DNA from: Methanothrix harundinacea
Lineage (GTDB): Archaea > Halobacteriota > Methanosarcinia > Methanotrichales > Methanotrichaceae
DNA length: 64,000 bases
NCBI GenBank assembly: GCA_002506535.1
Contig: DAXT01000025.1
Span: forward strand, 62,001-126,000
Direction of reading: 5' to 3'
In this document: positions 1-8,908 of the stretch, piece by piece
How positions within the stretch are numbered: position 1 is the first letter of the stretch
Layout: each line of letters opens with the position of its first letter
The notes under the pieces: model-generated
Databases searched by the model: none
What the model was told of the DNA's origin: nothing
What the model saw: the letters and a program-made list of their open reading frames with translations, nothing else
Program-made: the position numbers and the translations under genes

Positions 1-243
1 TACCACCTCTACGTCATAAGGATTAAAGAGCGGGAGAAGCTGGCCGCATATCTGAACAAGAAGGGAGTGTCCACAGGAGTCCACTACCCGGTCCCACTCC
101 ACAGGCAGCCCTGCATGCTGGCGGACGTCCATCTCCCTGTGACCGAGAGGTGCGCTAAAGAGATCCTCTCCCTTCCCATGCATCCCCAGCTCCTCGACGA
201 AGAGGTAGAGTACGTCTGCGACGAGATCAGAGAGGCGCTCTAA
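1..243 (+). CDS. DegT/DnrJ/EryC1 sugar aminotransferase, C-terminal fragment
   Basis: The first 80 codons are open from base 1 and end in TAA, so only the 3' end of the gene lies in the window. The translated segment ends like PLP-dependent sugar aminotransferases of the DegT/DnrJ/EryC1/StrS family. It carries the C-terminal GVHYPVPLHRQP motif followed by LSLPMHP, which closely parallels the end of the complete aminotransferase at 16005-17066 (GIHYPVPAHKQP, VSIPVHP). The PLP lysine lies upstream of the window. The stop codon abuts the ATG of the next gene, a Gfo/Idh/MocA dehydrogenase. The two enzymes therefore probably act in sequence: oxidation at C3 of a UDP-sugar, then transamination. Confidence 0.85.
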   Translation, partial: YHLYVIRIKEREKLAAYLNKKGVSTGVHYPVPLHRQPCMLADVHLPVTERCAKEILSLPMHPQLLDEEVEYVCDEIREAL

Positions 244-1269
244 ATGGCCGGGATCGGAGTCGTGGGGACGGGTCACTGGGGGAAGAACCACGCCAGGGCC
301 TACAAGGAGCTGGAGGCAGAAGGGCTCATCGGGGTGGTGAAGATATGCGACCAAGACGCAACCCGGGCGAGGGATCTGGCGGATCGCCTTTCAGTCCCGA
401 TGGTCACCGATTACAGAGATCTCATCTCCGACCCCGACGTGGACGCCGTGAGCATAGCCACCCCTTCCGCCACCCATTTCCGCATAGCAAGAGATTTCAT
501 GGAGGCGGGGATGGACGTTCTGGTGGAGAAGCCGATGACGATGGATAGAGAAGAGGCAAAAGAGCTCGTCAGGATCTCTGAGGAGAACGGCTCTATACTA
601 ATGGCGGGCCACATCTTCAGGTACCATCCTGCGGTGAGAGAGCTGAAGGCCAGGATCGATGCGGGGGAGCTGGGAACCGTCCAGAGCATCATCAGCAACC
701 GTCTCGATTTTGGACTTCCCCGCAGAGATATGGGCGTGATATATGCGCTGGGGATTCACGAACTGGACATGTTTTGTCATATGTTGAATCGCGATTACCC
801 CGACCGGCTCGTTGCGACGTCCAGCACTGCGTTTCGATCGGGTGTGGAAGATACCTGCATGATTGCGATGGACTTTGGCGGCGTGAAGGGGTATGCGTTC
901 GAGAGCTGGCTCGTCTCAGCCTACGGGAAGAAGCGCGACCTGGTGGTGATGGGGAGTGAGAAGAGCGGACGGATCGATTATCTGAATCCAACGGAGCTCC
1001 ACCTATTCAACGCGAAGATCCTGGTCGAGGACGGCGAGCCCGTCGGCGTCGAAGATGGCGGCGAGGAGGTCGTCTCCATTTCGTATGCCGAGCCGTTGAA
1101 AGAGGAGCTCAAGCACTTCATCTCGTCTGTTGAGGGAAAACACGTCCCTGATTCCGACGGGACAGTCGGCATGCGGGCGGTGGTGATGGCAGAGGGGGCG
1201 CTGAGGTCATCGATGAAAAACAGGTTCGTGAGATTTGAAGATGACAGTTACATCGAAGAATGTGTCTAA
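244..1269 (+). CDS. Gfo/Idh/MocA family NAD(P)-dependent sugar oxidoreductase
   Basis: This 341-residue protein has an N-terminal Rossmann fold (GTGHWGKN, residues 8-15), the EKP motif at 95-97 whose lysine is catalytic in the family, and GIHELD at 170-175, which matches the GxHxxD active-site motif. Family members oxidise sugar hydroxyls. In this setting the likely substrate is a nucleotide sugar such as UDP-GlcNAc uronate, oxidised at C3 as by WbpB. The start codon directly follows the stop of the aminotransferase fragment, so the two are cotranscribed. A second pair of the same two families occurs at 16005-18638. The exact substrate cannot be read from the sequence. Confidence 0.85.
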   Translation: MAGIGVVGTGHWGKNHARAYKELEAEGLIGVVKICDQDATRARDLADRLSVPMVTDYRDLISDPDVDAVSIATPSATHFRIARDFMEAGMDVLVEKPMTMDREEAKELVRISEENGSILMAGHIFRYHPAVRELKARIDAGELGTVQSIISNRLDFGLPRRDMGVIYALGIHELDMFCHMLNRDYPDRLVATSSTAFRSGVEDTCMIAMDFGGVKGYAFESWLVSAYGKKRDLVVMGSEKSGRIDYLNPTELHLFNAKILVEDGEPVGVEDGGEEVVSISYAEPLKEELKHFISSVEGKHVPDSDGTVGMRAVVMAEGALRSSMKNRFVRFEDDSYIEECV

Positions 1270-1321
1270 GTCGTCTTTCTTTGCCTCGACTTCAAACAAA
1301 GACTTGATGGAGCGATGATAA

Positions 1322-2491
1322 ATGAGGATACTGCTGGTTTCGACACAGGACTACATACACCACCCCGTCCCCTCCCGGCATCACTACATATTTGAGGAGC
1401 TGGCAACACGGCACGAGGTCCACGTTCCTCACTTCCATGTTAGTGAGGGTAGAGAGAGGACGACTAGGCTGATCGTCCATGAGGCTACAAAATACCCTGC
1501 TAAAAACCCCGCCATCCATTATACTCTGAACGCGCCCCACCATTACAAAGTGTTCAAGAGGATCATCGCAGAGGAGGATATAGACGTCGTTGTTGCAGCC
1601 CATGTCCTTTCGGGAACCGCGGTGATAAAGGCCGCAAAGAAGAGGAACGTTCCAGTATTATTCGACCTGAAGGATTGGTTTCCGGATTCTGCAGCGGCCT
1701 ATTACGATAACCGCCTCATCAAGTGGGCGCTGAGGAGCGGAATTTGGAGCGTCGTCCGGTATAACCTGAAGAACAGCGATAAGATCACCACGGTATCGCC
1801 TTCACTCGTCGAGCGTCTTGATCGCCTCGGCTTTCGGTCGGAGCTGATCACAAATGGTGTAAACACCGATTACTTCAAGCCGATGGACCCGGCGGAAGGA
1901 AAAAGGAGGCTTGGGCTGGATGAAGATACCTTCGTAATGGGATTTTGTGGGAGCATGGAGAAATGGTACGCTCTGGACGAGGTCATCAAAAAGTTCGCCG
2001 AATTTCTTGATCAAGAGGAGGATTCGAGGTTGCTCTTCGTCGGCGGGTCTCTCTTCACAGGCTACGAGGAGGAGCTGAAGGGTCTCGCAAAGAAGCTGGG
2101 GATCGGAGATAAGGTGATATTCACCGGCCTCGTCGAGTACAGGGAGCTTCCAAGTTACATCTCGGCCATGGATCTCTGCCTCATACCCTTCTCGCCATCT
2201 CCGGATTACTGGGTCGACATAGTACTGCCGAACAAGTTCTTTGAGTACTCTGCCTGCGGAAAGCCGATCTTATCGTATCCCATCCCGGACGTAATGAAGA
2301 TCGGAGGAGAGCACCTCTTCATATACCAGGATATGGACGAGTTTCTGGACAAAGTTAGAGAGGTCAAGAGTGGTCGGAGGGAGTTCAAGGTGGATATGGA
2401 GAACTACAGCTGGAAGAAGAAGGCCGAGGAGATGGAACGGGTGCTATATGAGCTCAAGCGGAGAGGGGACCGACAGGTAGAGGTGCGATAG
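1322..2491 (+). CDS. glycosyltransferase family 4 (GT-B fold)
   Basis: This 389-residue cytosolic or membrane-associated glycosyltransferase has the N-terminal MRILLVSTQDY strand and, near residue 310, the GT4 donor-site pattern FFEYSACGKPIL, whose glutamate contacts the nucleotide-sugar donor. An earlier ITNGVNTDYFKP segment is typical of the interdomain linker in this family. It should transfer one sugar onto a lipid-linked glycan. It follows the dehydrogenase by 52 bases and precedes two more GT4 genes on the same strand, so it belongs to the glycan assembly operon. Donor and acceptor are unknown. Confidence 0.85.
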   Translation: MRILLVSTQDYIHHPVPSRHHYIFEELATRHEVHVPHFHVSEGRERTTRLIVHEATKYPAKNPAIHYTLNAPHHYKVFKRIIAEEDIDVVVAAHVLSGTAVIKAAKKRNVPVLFDLKDWFPDSAAAYYDNRLIKWALRSGIWSVVRYNLKNSDKITTVSPSLVERLDRLGFRSELITNGVNTDYFKPMDPAEGKRRLGLDEDTFVMGFCGSMEKWYALDEVIKKFAEFLDQEEDSRLLFVGGSLFTGYEEELKGLAKKLGIGDKVIFTGLVEYRELPSYISAMDLCLIPFSPSPDYWVDIVLPNKFFEYSACGKPILSYPIPDVMKIGGEHLFIYQDMDEFLDKVREVKSGRREFKVDMENYSWKKKAEEMERVLYELKRRGDRQVEVR

Positions 2492-2527
2492 TATGCCAGG
2501 GGGCGGGCGAAGGCTGGTGTATCCGAT

Positions 2528-3589
2528 ATGAGAGTGTTGCTGATATCCAACATGTACCCCGACGAGAGGACCCTCTCCGAATCCAGGATGCAGCCTGGGA
2601 TATTCATAAAATATCAGGCGGATTTTCTGGAGAAGAACGGGATCGATGTCATAAAAGCCGTCAAGAGGACCAGGAGTCCGCTAGGATATTTTAAATTTTT
2701 AGTTTTATCTGCATATAAAGTCTTGTTCTCCGATTATGATATAATTCACGCCCATTTCGTTCCCCATTCAGCCTTGGTCCCGGCTATCTTGAATTCCGTG
2801 AGGAAGAAGCCGCTCATTGTGACGTTTCACGGGACCGATGCCAGAATCTATCCGTTCAAGAGCAGGTTTCATCGGATGCTGACCCTCTATGTCGTAAGCC
2901 GTTCCGATAGAGTCGTCGCCGTCAGCGAGGAGATGAAGACCGTCCTGGTGAGGCTGGGGCTTAGAGACGAGAAGATTGTAGTCATCGGTACCGGCGTTGA
3001 TACTTGCGCGTTTCACCCTATCGATAAGGACGACGCCAGGAGAGTTCTCGGATTGCCGGCAGATAAGAAAATCGTGCTCTACGTGGGCAGGTTGCAGAGG
3101 ATGAAGGGGGTCGAAGACGTCTATGAATCCGCGAGACGGATGCCCGATACTCAGTTCATCATCGTCGGGGGTGGCGATGCCAAGACGAACCTGGATAACT
3201 GCCTCTTCGCTGGAGAGGTGAGCCACGACAGGATGCACCTTTGGATGTCTGCATCTGACCTCCTTGTACTTCCGAGCCGTTCAGAGGGGCTCCCCTGTGT
3301 GGTGATGGAGGCGCTCTCCTGTGGGATCCCCGCTGTGGTGACGGCTGTGGGGGGAAATCCTGAGCTGGTAGCCGATGGAGATAGCGGGTTTCTAGTGACT
3401 GTGGGGGATGTGGACGCCCTCGTGGGGCGGATCAGAGAGATCCTGGAAGACGAGGATCTCCGCGGCCGTATGGGGAGGTTCGGCAGGGAGGAGATGATAA
3501 GAAAGTACGAGAGGGATACCGTCATGGAAAGGCTGAAAGAGGAATACATATCCCTGAGTCGAGGTCTGGTGGATACCGTTAAGTATTAG
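2528..3589 (+). CDS. glycosyltransferase family 4 (GT-B fold)
   Basis: The 353-residue product is a clear GT4 enzyme. It has a Rossmann-like N-terminal domain with IIHAHFVPHSAL and VTFHGTD, the interdomain GTGVDTCAFHP segment, YVGRLQRMKG, and the donor-binding SEGLPCVVMEALSCGIP motif (E-x7-E) near residue 258. Its likely role is sequential sugar addition to a lipid carrier at the inner face of the membrane. It lies 36 bases after the previous glycosyltransferase. About 140 AT-rich bases separate it from the next gene, which has its own TATA-like promoter, so a transcription unit may end here. Confidence 0.88.
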   Translation: MRVLLISNMYPDERTLSESRMQPGIFIKYQADFLEKNGIDVIKAVKRTRSPLGYFKFLVLSAYKVLFSDYDIIHAHFVPHSALVPAILNSVRKKPLIVTFHGTDARIYPFKSRFHRMLTLYVVSRSDRVVAVSEEMKTVLVRLGLRDEKIVVIGTGVDTCAFHPIDKDDARRVLGLPADKKIVLYVGRLQRMKGVEDVYESARRMPDTQFIIVGGGDAKTNLDNCLFAGEVSHDRMHLWMSASDLLVLPSRSEGLPCVVMEALSCGIPAVVTAVGGNPELVADGDSGFLVTVGDVDALVGRIREILEDEDLRGRMGRFGREEMIRKYERDTVMERLKEEYISLSRGLVDTVKY

Positions 3590-3675
3590 AACTTATACCG
3601 AATTGATCAGCCGACGGCGGCCTTGGAGAGCTTATGACAAGAATGAATAATAAAAGAGATCGTATGTATAATATG

Positions 3676-3690
3676 TACTTTATAACATGT
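3676..3690 (+). promoter_or_regulatory. candidate archaeal TATA promoter
   Basis: In the AT-rich 140-base gap after the preceding glycosyltransferase there is a TATA-like element, TTTATAAC at about 3680-3687. It lies roughly 45 bases before the ATG at 3731, leaving room for a short leader with a Shine-Dalgarno sequence. No other strong element is visible in the gap. Assignment is by position and composition only. Confidence 0.4.
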
Positions 3691-3730
3691 AATCCCAAAT
3701 GAACTATTCCATATAATCAGGAGATTGCGA

Positions 3731-4846
3731 ATGAGGATATGTTATCTTGCAGATGCAGCAGATGTGCATACCCACAGATGGGCCGGATACTTCGCCAGGG
3801 AGGGTCACGAAGTTCATATAATCTCCTTCAGGCCACCATCTGAGAATTTAGACAACGTACAGATTCACCTTCTCGACGCCGTCGGGAAAAAAAATATAAT
3901 ATTAAAATATACTATTAATCCTTTATTTGTTTTATCCCAGCTGAATAGACTGATAAAAGAGATCGATCCCGAACTCCTCCACGCCCACTCCGTCAGGGAC
4001 CATACCATCATCGCAGCTATGGCTGGTTTCCATCCGTTCGTCGTCACAGCCTGGGGCGATGACGTCCTAATTCATCCAAAAGAATCCACGATTCTAAAAT
4101 ACGCTGTCCCTTTCGCTCTGAGAAGAGCAGATCTCATAACTTGTGATGGGGCGAATACGAAGAACGCTATGATGGGGATGGGGATAAAAGCCGATAAGAT
4201 CGAGATAATTATGCATGGAGTGGATACCAGGAAGTTCAGCGAATCTGACCGGGATGAGGAACTACAAAGAGAGCTTGATATAATAAATTCCCCCACGATT
4301 ATAAGTACACGAAGATTGGGGCGGGTTCACGATGTTGGGACTCTTATCAATGCGATCCCTCTCGTCTTGGAGGAGGTCCCGGATGCTAAATTTATCATCG
4401 GTGGCAGCGGTGAGCAAAGAGAGTATCTGATGGATACGGCAAAATCCCTCAATGTATTCAATTCCACCAGATTCGTCGGGTGGATTCGAAGCGATCAGCT
4501 TCCAAGATACCTGAATTCAAGCGATATTTATGTCTCAACATCCTTATCGGATAGCGGTCTTGCTGCAGGAACGGCTGAAGCTATGGCCTGCGGGATGCCA
4601 GTGGTAATAACCGACTTCGGCGACAATGGAAAGTGGGTTGAGGATGGGGTGAATGGATTTCTATTTCCGCTGAGGGACTCAAGATCGCTGGCAGAAAAGA
4701 TCGTATATCTGATTGAGAACCCGGAGATTAGACGAGAGTTCGGAGCGGGCGGGAGAGCGGTAATCGAAGAGAGAAATAACTACTATAGAGAGATGAAAAA
4801 AATGGAGATTATATATAAAGATCTAATTTCGAGGTCCGAATCATGA
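3731..4846 (+). CDS. glycosyltransferase family 4 (GT-B fold)
   Basis: This 371-residue GT4 protein begins MRICYLADAADVHTHRW. The ATG at 3731 is chosen over an in-frame TTG six bases upstream because TCAGGAG at 3717-3723 sits seven bases before the ATG but only one base before the TTG. Motifs include VHTHRWAGYFAREGHEVH at the N-terminus, MHGVDTRKF in the linker and GLAAGTAEAMACGMPVV as the donor-site E-x7-E equivalent, with TAEA supplying the second glutamate. It overlaps the next gene by four bases (ATGA), so they are translationally coupled. The gene is somewhat more AT-rich than its neighbours. Confidence 0.87.
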   Translation: MRICYLADAADVHTHRWAGYFAREGHEVHIISFRPPSENLDNVQIHLLDAVGKKNIILKYTINPLFVLSQLNRLIKEIDPELLHAHSVRDHTIIAAMAGFHPFVVTAWGDDVLIHPKESTILKYAVPFALRRADLITCDGANTKNAMMGMGIKADKIEIIMHGVDTRKFSESDRDEELQRELDIINSPTIISTRRLGRVHDVGTLINAIPLVLEEVPDAKFIIGGSGEQREYLMDTAKSLNVFNSTRFVGWIRSDQLPRYLNSSDIYVSTSLSDSGLAAGTAEAMACGMPVVITDFGDNGKWVEDGVNGFLFPLRDSRSLAEKIVYLIENPEIRREFGAGGRAVIEERNNYYREMKKMEIIYKDLISRSES

Positions 4847-5805
4847 GAATACTCATTACCGGCGGAGCAGGATTCATTGGCAGCCATCTCTGTGATAAAT
4901 ATGTTAAAGAAGGCCACACGGTAGTATGCTTGGACAATTTCATGAGCGGAGATCTGATGAACGTCAGACATCTCCTGGATTACAGAACGTTTAAGCTGAT
5001 CAAAGGCGACATCAGAGATTTCGAGCTACTGGAGAAGATAATGAGGGATGTAGATGTGGTATTTCACCTGGCAGCCCAAGTACACGTCGATAGGTCCTAC
5101 GTAGAGCCGAGGCTCACCTACGATGTGAATGTGATAGGGACCCAGAACATCCTGGAAGTTGCTCGGATATACGACGTCAAAAGGGTAATTCACGCTTCCA
5201 CAAGCGAGGTTTACGGATCCGCTCAGTACAGCCCGATAGATGAAGATCACCCTCTAAACGCCCCCCATCCCTACGGGGCGAGCAAGATAGCTGCTGATCG
5301 CACATGTTATGCGTATATCCAGACGTACGGGATGGACATATCCATACTGAGGTTCTTCAATATATTCGGTCCAAGGCAGAGGGACCAAGGTTATGGAGGG
5401 GTGATATCCATATTTACCCGGAGAGTGCTGAACAACATTCCGCCTATCATATATGGTGACGGTTTGCAGACGAGAGATTATACTTACATAGAGGATGCTG
5501 TTAAGGCCTACGACCTTATATTCAATCACGAGAGCCCGATAAAAGAACCGATCAACTTCGGCAGCGGCAAAGAAATAACTATTCTGGATCTGGCGAATAA
5601 GATCATCGAGATGTGTGGCAAAAAGGAAGATATGAAGTCTATCCATGTCGAGGCCAGAATTGGCGAGGTTAATAGATTGATCGCAAATTCAGCAAAGGCG
5701 AGAGACCGCCTCGGTTGGGACCCCAACTACGACCTGGATAAGGGGCTCCACAAGTTCGTCCAGTGGTATAGAAATTACGGCATGGTTGACAGAATCAAGA
5801 TTTGA
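4843..5805 (+). CDS. extended SDR NAD-dependent nucleotide-sugar epimerase/dehydratase
   Basis: This 320-residue extended short-chain dehydrogenase has the NAD-binding GGAGFIGSHL motif at the N-terminus, the SDR serine region HASTSEVYGSA and the catalytic PYGASK (YxxxK) near residue 145. Family members epimerise, decarboxylate or dehydrate UDP- or dTDP-activated sugars. The sequence cannot distinguish a UDP-glucose 4-epimerase from a dehydratase or UDP-xylose-type enzyme. It is coupled to the upstream glycosyltransferase by an ATGA overlap and is followed after 11 bases by the TPP enzyme genes. Its product is therefore a candidate precursor for whatever those enzymes modify. Confidence 0.85.
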   Translation: MRILITGGAGFIGSHLCDKYVKEGHTVVCLDNFMSGDLMNVRHLLDYRTFKLIKGDIRDFELLEKIMRDVDVVFHLAAQVHVDRSYVEPRLTYDVNVIGTQNILEVARIYDVKRVIHASTSEVYGSAQYSPIDEDHPLNAPHPYGASKIAADRTCYAYIQTYGMDISILRFFNIFGPRQRDQGYGGVISIFTRRVLNNIPPIIYGDGLQTRDYTYIEDAVKAYDLIFNHESPIKEPINFGSGKEITILDLANKIIEMCGKKEDMKSIHVEARIGEVNRLIANSAKARDRLGWDPNYDLDKGLHKFVQWYRNYGMVDRIKI

Positions 5806-5816
5806 GGTAAGACAAA

Positions 5817-6800
5817 ATGAGCGCTGAAGCCCCCATTCCTGATGCAGCTCTGCTGGGGATGCACCAGAACATGGTAAGGATACGCAAGTTCGAAGAGAAG
5901 GTCGCCGATCTTGTCACCTCTGGAGAGATCATTACACCCTGTCATCTTTACATCGGACAGGAGGCGGTGGCAACGGGAGTCTGCGCCTCGTTAAGAGTTG
6001 ACGATTACGTCTTCAGCACTCATCGTTCACATGGGCATTATCTCTCAAAGGGTGGCGATGGAAAGAGGCTGATGGCCGAGTTATATTGCAGAGCCAACGG
6101 CTGCTCCAGAGGGAAAGGTGGATCTATGCATATCACGTCGCCTGATATCGGGCTTCCCGGCAGCTCCGCAATCGTTGCAGGAACCATACCCATAGCCGTT
6201 GGATCAGCTCTATCCTTTTCTATTCAGAAGAGAGATAGCGTATCGGTGAGTTTCTTCGGTGATGGTGCCGTCGATGAGGGCGTATTCTACGAGTCTCTAA
6301 ATTTTTCGGCCCTCAAACGTCTGCCTGTAATCTTCATTTGCGAGAACAACCTCTACTCTACACATATGCCAATATCTGACTGTATCTCAGATACCCAAAT
6401 TTATAAAAAAGCCGAGCCGTTCAACATGCCCGGATTGAGGGTTGATGGAAATGACGCCATAGAAGTCTTCAGGGCGGCGAGATGGGCGGTCGAAAGGGCA
6501 CGGGCCGGTGAAGGCCCCGCTCTGATAGAGTGCATGACATATAGGTGGAGAGGGCATGTGGGCCCCAACTACGATATCGACAAAGGACTCCGATCCGAGG
6601 ACGAACTGAAGTACTGGATGAGTCGGTGCCCGATAAAGTTCCTTGAGGAGACGTTGATAGAGCGAGGCGTGTTGTCCCTATCTGATAAACGGCAGGTTTA
6701 TGAGAAGATCGAGGAGGAAGTAGAGGATGCCGTCGCCTTCGCTAAAGGCGGGCCCTTCCCCGAAGAGAGAGATCTGTCAAAAGATGTATTTAAAATGTGA
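5817..6800 (+). CDS. TPP-dependent dehydrogenase E1 component, alpha subunit-like
   Basis: The 327-residue protein matches alpha subunits of pyruvate/acetoin/branched-chain 2-oxoacid dehydrogenase E1. It has FSTHRSHGHYLSKGG, the TPP-Mg motif that starts at GDG (residues 148-150) and ends at NN (177-178), and YRWRGHVGPNYD in the loop region. The full catalytic core is present. No E2 lipoyl acyltransferase or E3 dihydrolipoamide dehydrogenase lies nearby. Instead the gene sits between a sugar epimerase and a sugar aminotransferase. This argues for a sugar-directed acyl or ketol transfer rather than central metabolism, which is inference. The E1 beta gene follows after six bases. Confidence 0.85.
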   Translation: MSAEAPIPDAALLGMHQNMVRIRKFEEKVADLVTSGEIITPCHLYIGQEAVATGVCASLRVDDYVFSTHRSHGHYLSKGGDGKRLMAELYCRANGCSRGKGGSMHITSPDIGLPGSSAIVAGTIPIAVGSALSFSIQKRDSVSVSFFGDGAVDEGVFYESLNFSALKRLPVIFICENNLYSTHMPISDCISDTQIYKKAEPFNMPGLRVDGNDAIEVFRAARWAVERARAGEGPALIECMTYRWRGHVGPNYDIDKGLRSEDELKYWMSRCPIKFLEETLIERGVLSLSDKRQVYEKIEEEVEDAVAFAKGGPFPEERDLSKDVFKM

Positions 6801-6806
6801 TTATAT

Positions 6807-7796
6807 ATGAGAGTGATATCTTACTCCAAGGCGATCAATGAGACCTTACACCAGATGATGGAGAGGGATGATAGGGTATTTCTCATCGGGCAAGGGGTCA
6901 CAAGTCCCTGGTATGTTGGTGCAACCACCTCAGATCTTCTCCAGAGGTTTGGCACCCAGAGGGTCATTGACACGCCGGTATCCGAATGCGCCATCACAGG
7001 CGCCTCTGTAGGGGCGGCTTTAGCGGGGATGCGGCCCATTCTGGTACATCCTAGGATGGATTTTATCTATTACGCCATGGACCAAATAGCAAATCATGCG
7101 GCAAATTGGCACTATATGTTCGGCGGGCAGCTGAGCGTCCCGATGACCATTTGGGGCATTATCAACCGGGGCGGAGAACAGGCCGCACAACATTCACAAG
7201 CTTTGCAGGCCATCTTCGGACACCTGCCAGGCCTTAAAGTCGTCATGCCCAGCACCCCATACGACGCCAAGGGGCTTCTGGTTTCCAGCATCGAGGATGA
7301 TAATCCTGTAGTCTACATCGACGACCGCTGGCTATACGAGATAATGGGAGACGTTCCAGAAGAGCTATACACAGTTCCGATCGGAAAAGGCGCGTTGAGG
7401 AGAAGGGGCAGAGACGTTACGGTAGTGGCAACCTCTTACATGGCTCAGGAGGCTATAAAGGCGGCCGGGATCCTGGAAGAGGACGATATAAGTGCAGAAG
7501 TGATAGATTTGAGATCGATTAAGCCGATAGATGAAGATCTCATATTCGATTCTGTAAGGAAGACCAGGCGGCTGGTGGTCGCAGACGGCGGCTGGAAGAC
7601 GTATGGGGTTGCAGCAGAGATCTCGGCAAAAATTGGCGAAAGCGGTCTATTCAATCGGCTAAAGGCGCCGATAACTCGCGTCTGTCTTCCAGATGTCCCC
7701 GCACCAGCGAGTCTGGCGCTGGAGCAGATCTACTATAAGAACGCGATGGATATCGTCGATGGCGTAAAGATGACCATTGGAGGGGACTATGTATAA
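6807..7796 (+). CDS. TPP-dependent dehydrogenase E1 component, beta subunit-like
   Basis: This 329-residue transketolase-type beta subunit has the pyrimidine-binding region with TPVSECAITGASVGAALAGMRPI, whose glutamate activates TPP, followed by FIYYAMDQIANHAANW. The C-terminal transketolase domain contains VVATSYMAQEA and IDLRSIKPID. It is normal length for E1 beta and would form an alpha2beta2 enzyme with the upstream gene. Its final codons overlap the start of the next aminotransferase (ATG at 7789). E1 alpha, E1 beta and aminotransferase are thus tightly coupled. The acceptor substrate is unknown. Confidence 0.85.
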   Translation: MRVISYSKAINETLHQMMERDDRVFLIGQGVTSPWYVGATTSDLLQRFGTQRVIDTPVSECAITGASVGAALAGMRPILVHPRMDFIYYAMDQIANHAANWHYMFGGQLSVPMTIWGIINRGGEQAAQHSQALQAIFGHLPGLKVVMPSTPYDAKGLLVSSIEDDNPVVYIDDRWLYEIMGDVPEELYTVPIGKGALRRRGRDVTVVATSYMAQEAIKAAGILEEDDISAEVIDLRSIKPIDEDLIFDSVRKTRRLVVADGGWKTYGVAAEISAKIGESGLFNRLKAPITRVCLPDVPAPASLALEQIYYKNAMDIVDGVKMTIGGDYV

Positions 7797-8901
7797 GGTG
7801 CCTTTCGTAAATTATCCCGAGCATTACCGTCGCATATGGGACGACGTCATGGTGGCGGTAACCGAATCGCTATCTAAGGGCGATCTCATAATGCGGGACC
7901 AGCTTAAGCGGTTCGAGGAGAATATTGCGTCCTTCGTCGGCGCTAAATACGCTACGGGCCTCAACAGCGGGACTGATGCCCTCTTACTATCTTTGAAAGC
8001 CGCGGGCATAGGTCCAGGAGACGAGGTGATCACCGTCGCCCATACATTTGTGGCAACGGTATCGGTGATCGTCCAATGCGAGGCGAAGCCCGTATTGGTG
8101 GATGTCGGTGAGGACATGAATATGGACGCGGATCTGGTGAAAGAGGCGATAACCCCCCGGACCAGGGCGATCATACCGGTCCACCTCAACGGTAGGATGT
8201 GCGATATGGAGCGGTTGGGCGAGATCGCCTCTAAAAACGACCTGCTCATGATCGAAGATGCCGCCCAGTCGCTCGGCGCGAGCTTTGACGGGAGAAAGGC
8301 GGGATCTTTCGGGCTGACGAGCTGTTTCAGCTTTTATCCAGCGAAGATGCTCGGATGCGCCGGCGATGGCGGAGCCGTGCTGACCAACGACGAAGAGATG
8401 GCCGAGAAGATGCGGTTGCTCCGGGACCATGGCTACCAGAGGTCCACTGGAGATATACTATGCTACGGCTATAACAGCAGGCTTGACAACATTCAGGCCG
8501 CCATCCTCGACGTGAAGCTCAGACACCTCCCGGAGTGGATAAGAAGACGCCGTGAGCTGGCAACCCTATACCATCAGGGCCTATCCGATCTGGAGAAGAT
8601 CAAGCTGCCCCCGGAACCATCCGAAGGCCGATTCTTCGATGTATATCAAAATTACGTAATAAGATCCAGGGAGAGGGACCGGCTCGTCGAGCATCTGAGA
8701 GATTCGGGGGTCGAGGTTCTGATATCCTGGCCAAAGCCGATGCATCATAATGAGCCGCTGGGGCTCATGCACTTCCGACTGCCAGAAACGGAGCGAATCT
8801 CAAAAGAGGTCTTATCCCTGCCGATGTATCCTGAGCTCAGGGATGACCAGGTGGAGTATGTTATAAAGGTGATAAGAGAGTTCTACGGAACAGGTGCGTA
8901 G
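7789..8901 (+). CDS. DegT/DnrJ/EryC1/StrS family PLP-dependent aminotransferase
   Basis: This 370-residue sugar aminotransferase shows GLNSGTDALLLSLKAAGIGPGDEVI in the PLP phosphate-binding region, EDAAQSLGAS with the aspartate that pairs with the pyridine nitrogen, and SCFSFYPAKMLG, whose lysine should form the PLP Schiff base. The ATG at 7789 is preferred to a TTG at 7777 because GGAGGGG at 7779-7785 lies just upstream. It overlaps the E1 beta gene by eight bases. Family members aminate ketosugars bound to nucleotides. Coupling to E1 genes suggests it aminates a product of that enzyme or a parallel precursor; this is inference. Confidence 0.87.
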   Translation: MYKVPFVNYPEHYRRIWDDVMVAVTESLSKGDLIMRDQLKRFEENIASFVGAKYATGLNSGTDALLLSLKAAGIGPGDEVITVAHTFVATVSVIVQCEAKPVLVDVGEDMNMDADLVKEAITPRTRAIIPVHLNGRMCDMERLGEIASKNDLLMIEDAAQSLGASFDGRKAGSFGLTSCFSFYPAKMLGCAGDGGAVLTNDEEMAEKMRLLRDHGYQRSTGDILCYGYNSRLDNIQAAILDVKLRHLPEWIRRRRELATLYHQGLSDLEKIKLPPEPSEGRFFDVYQNYVIRSRERDRLVEHLRDSGVEVLISWPKPMHHNEPLGLMHFRLPETERISKEVLSLPMYPELRDDQVEYVIKVIREFYGTGA

Positions 8902-8908
8902 GATAGTC

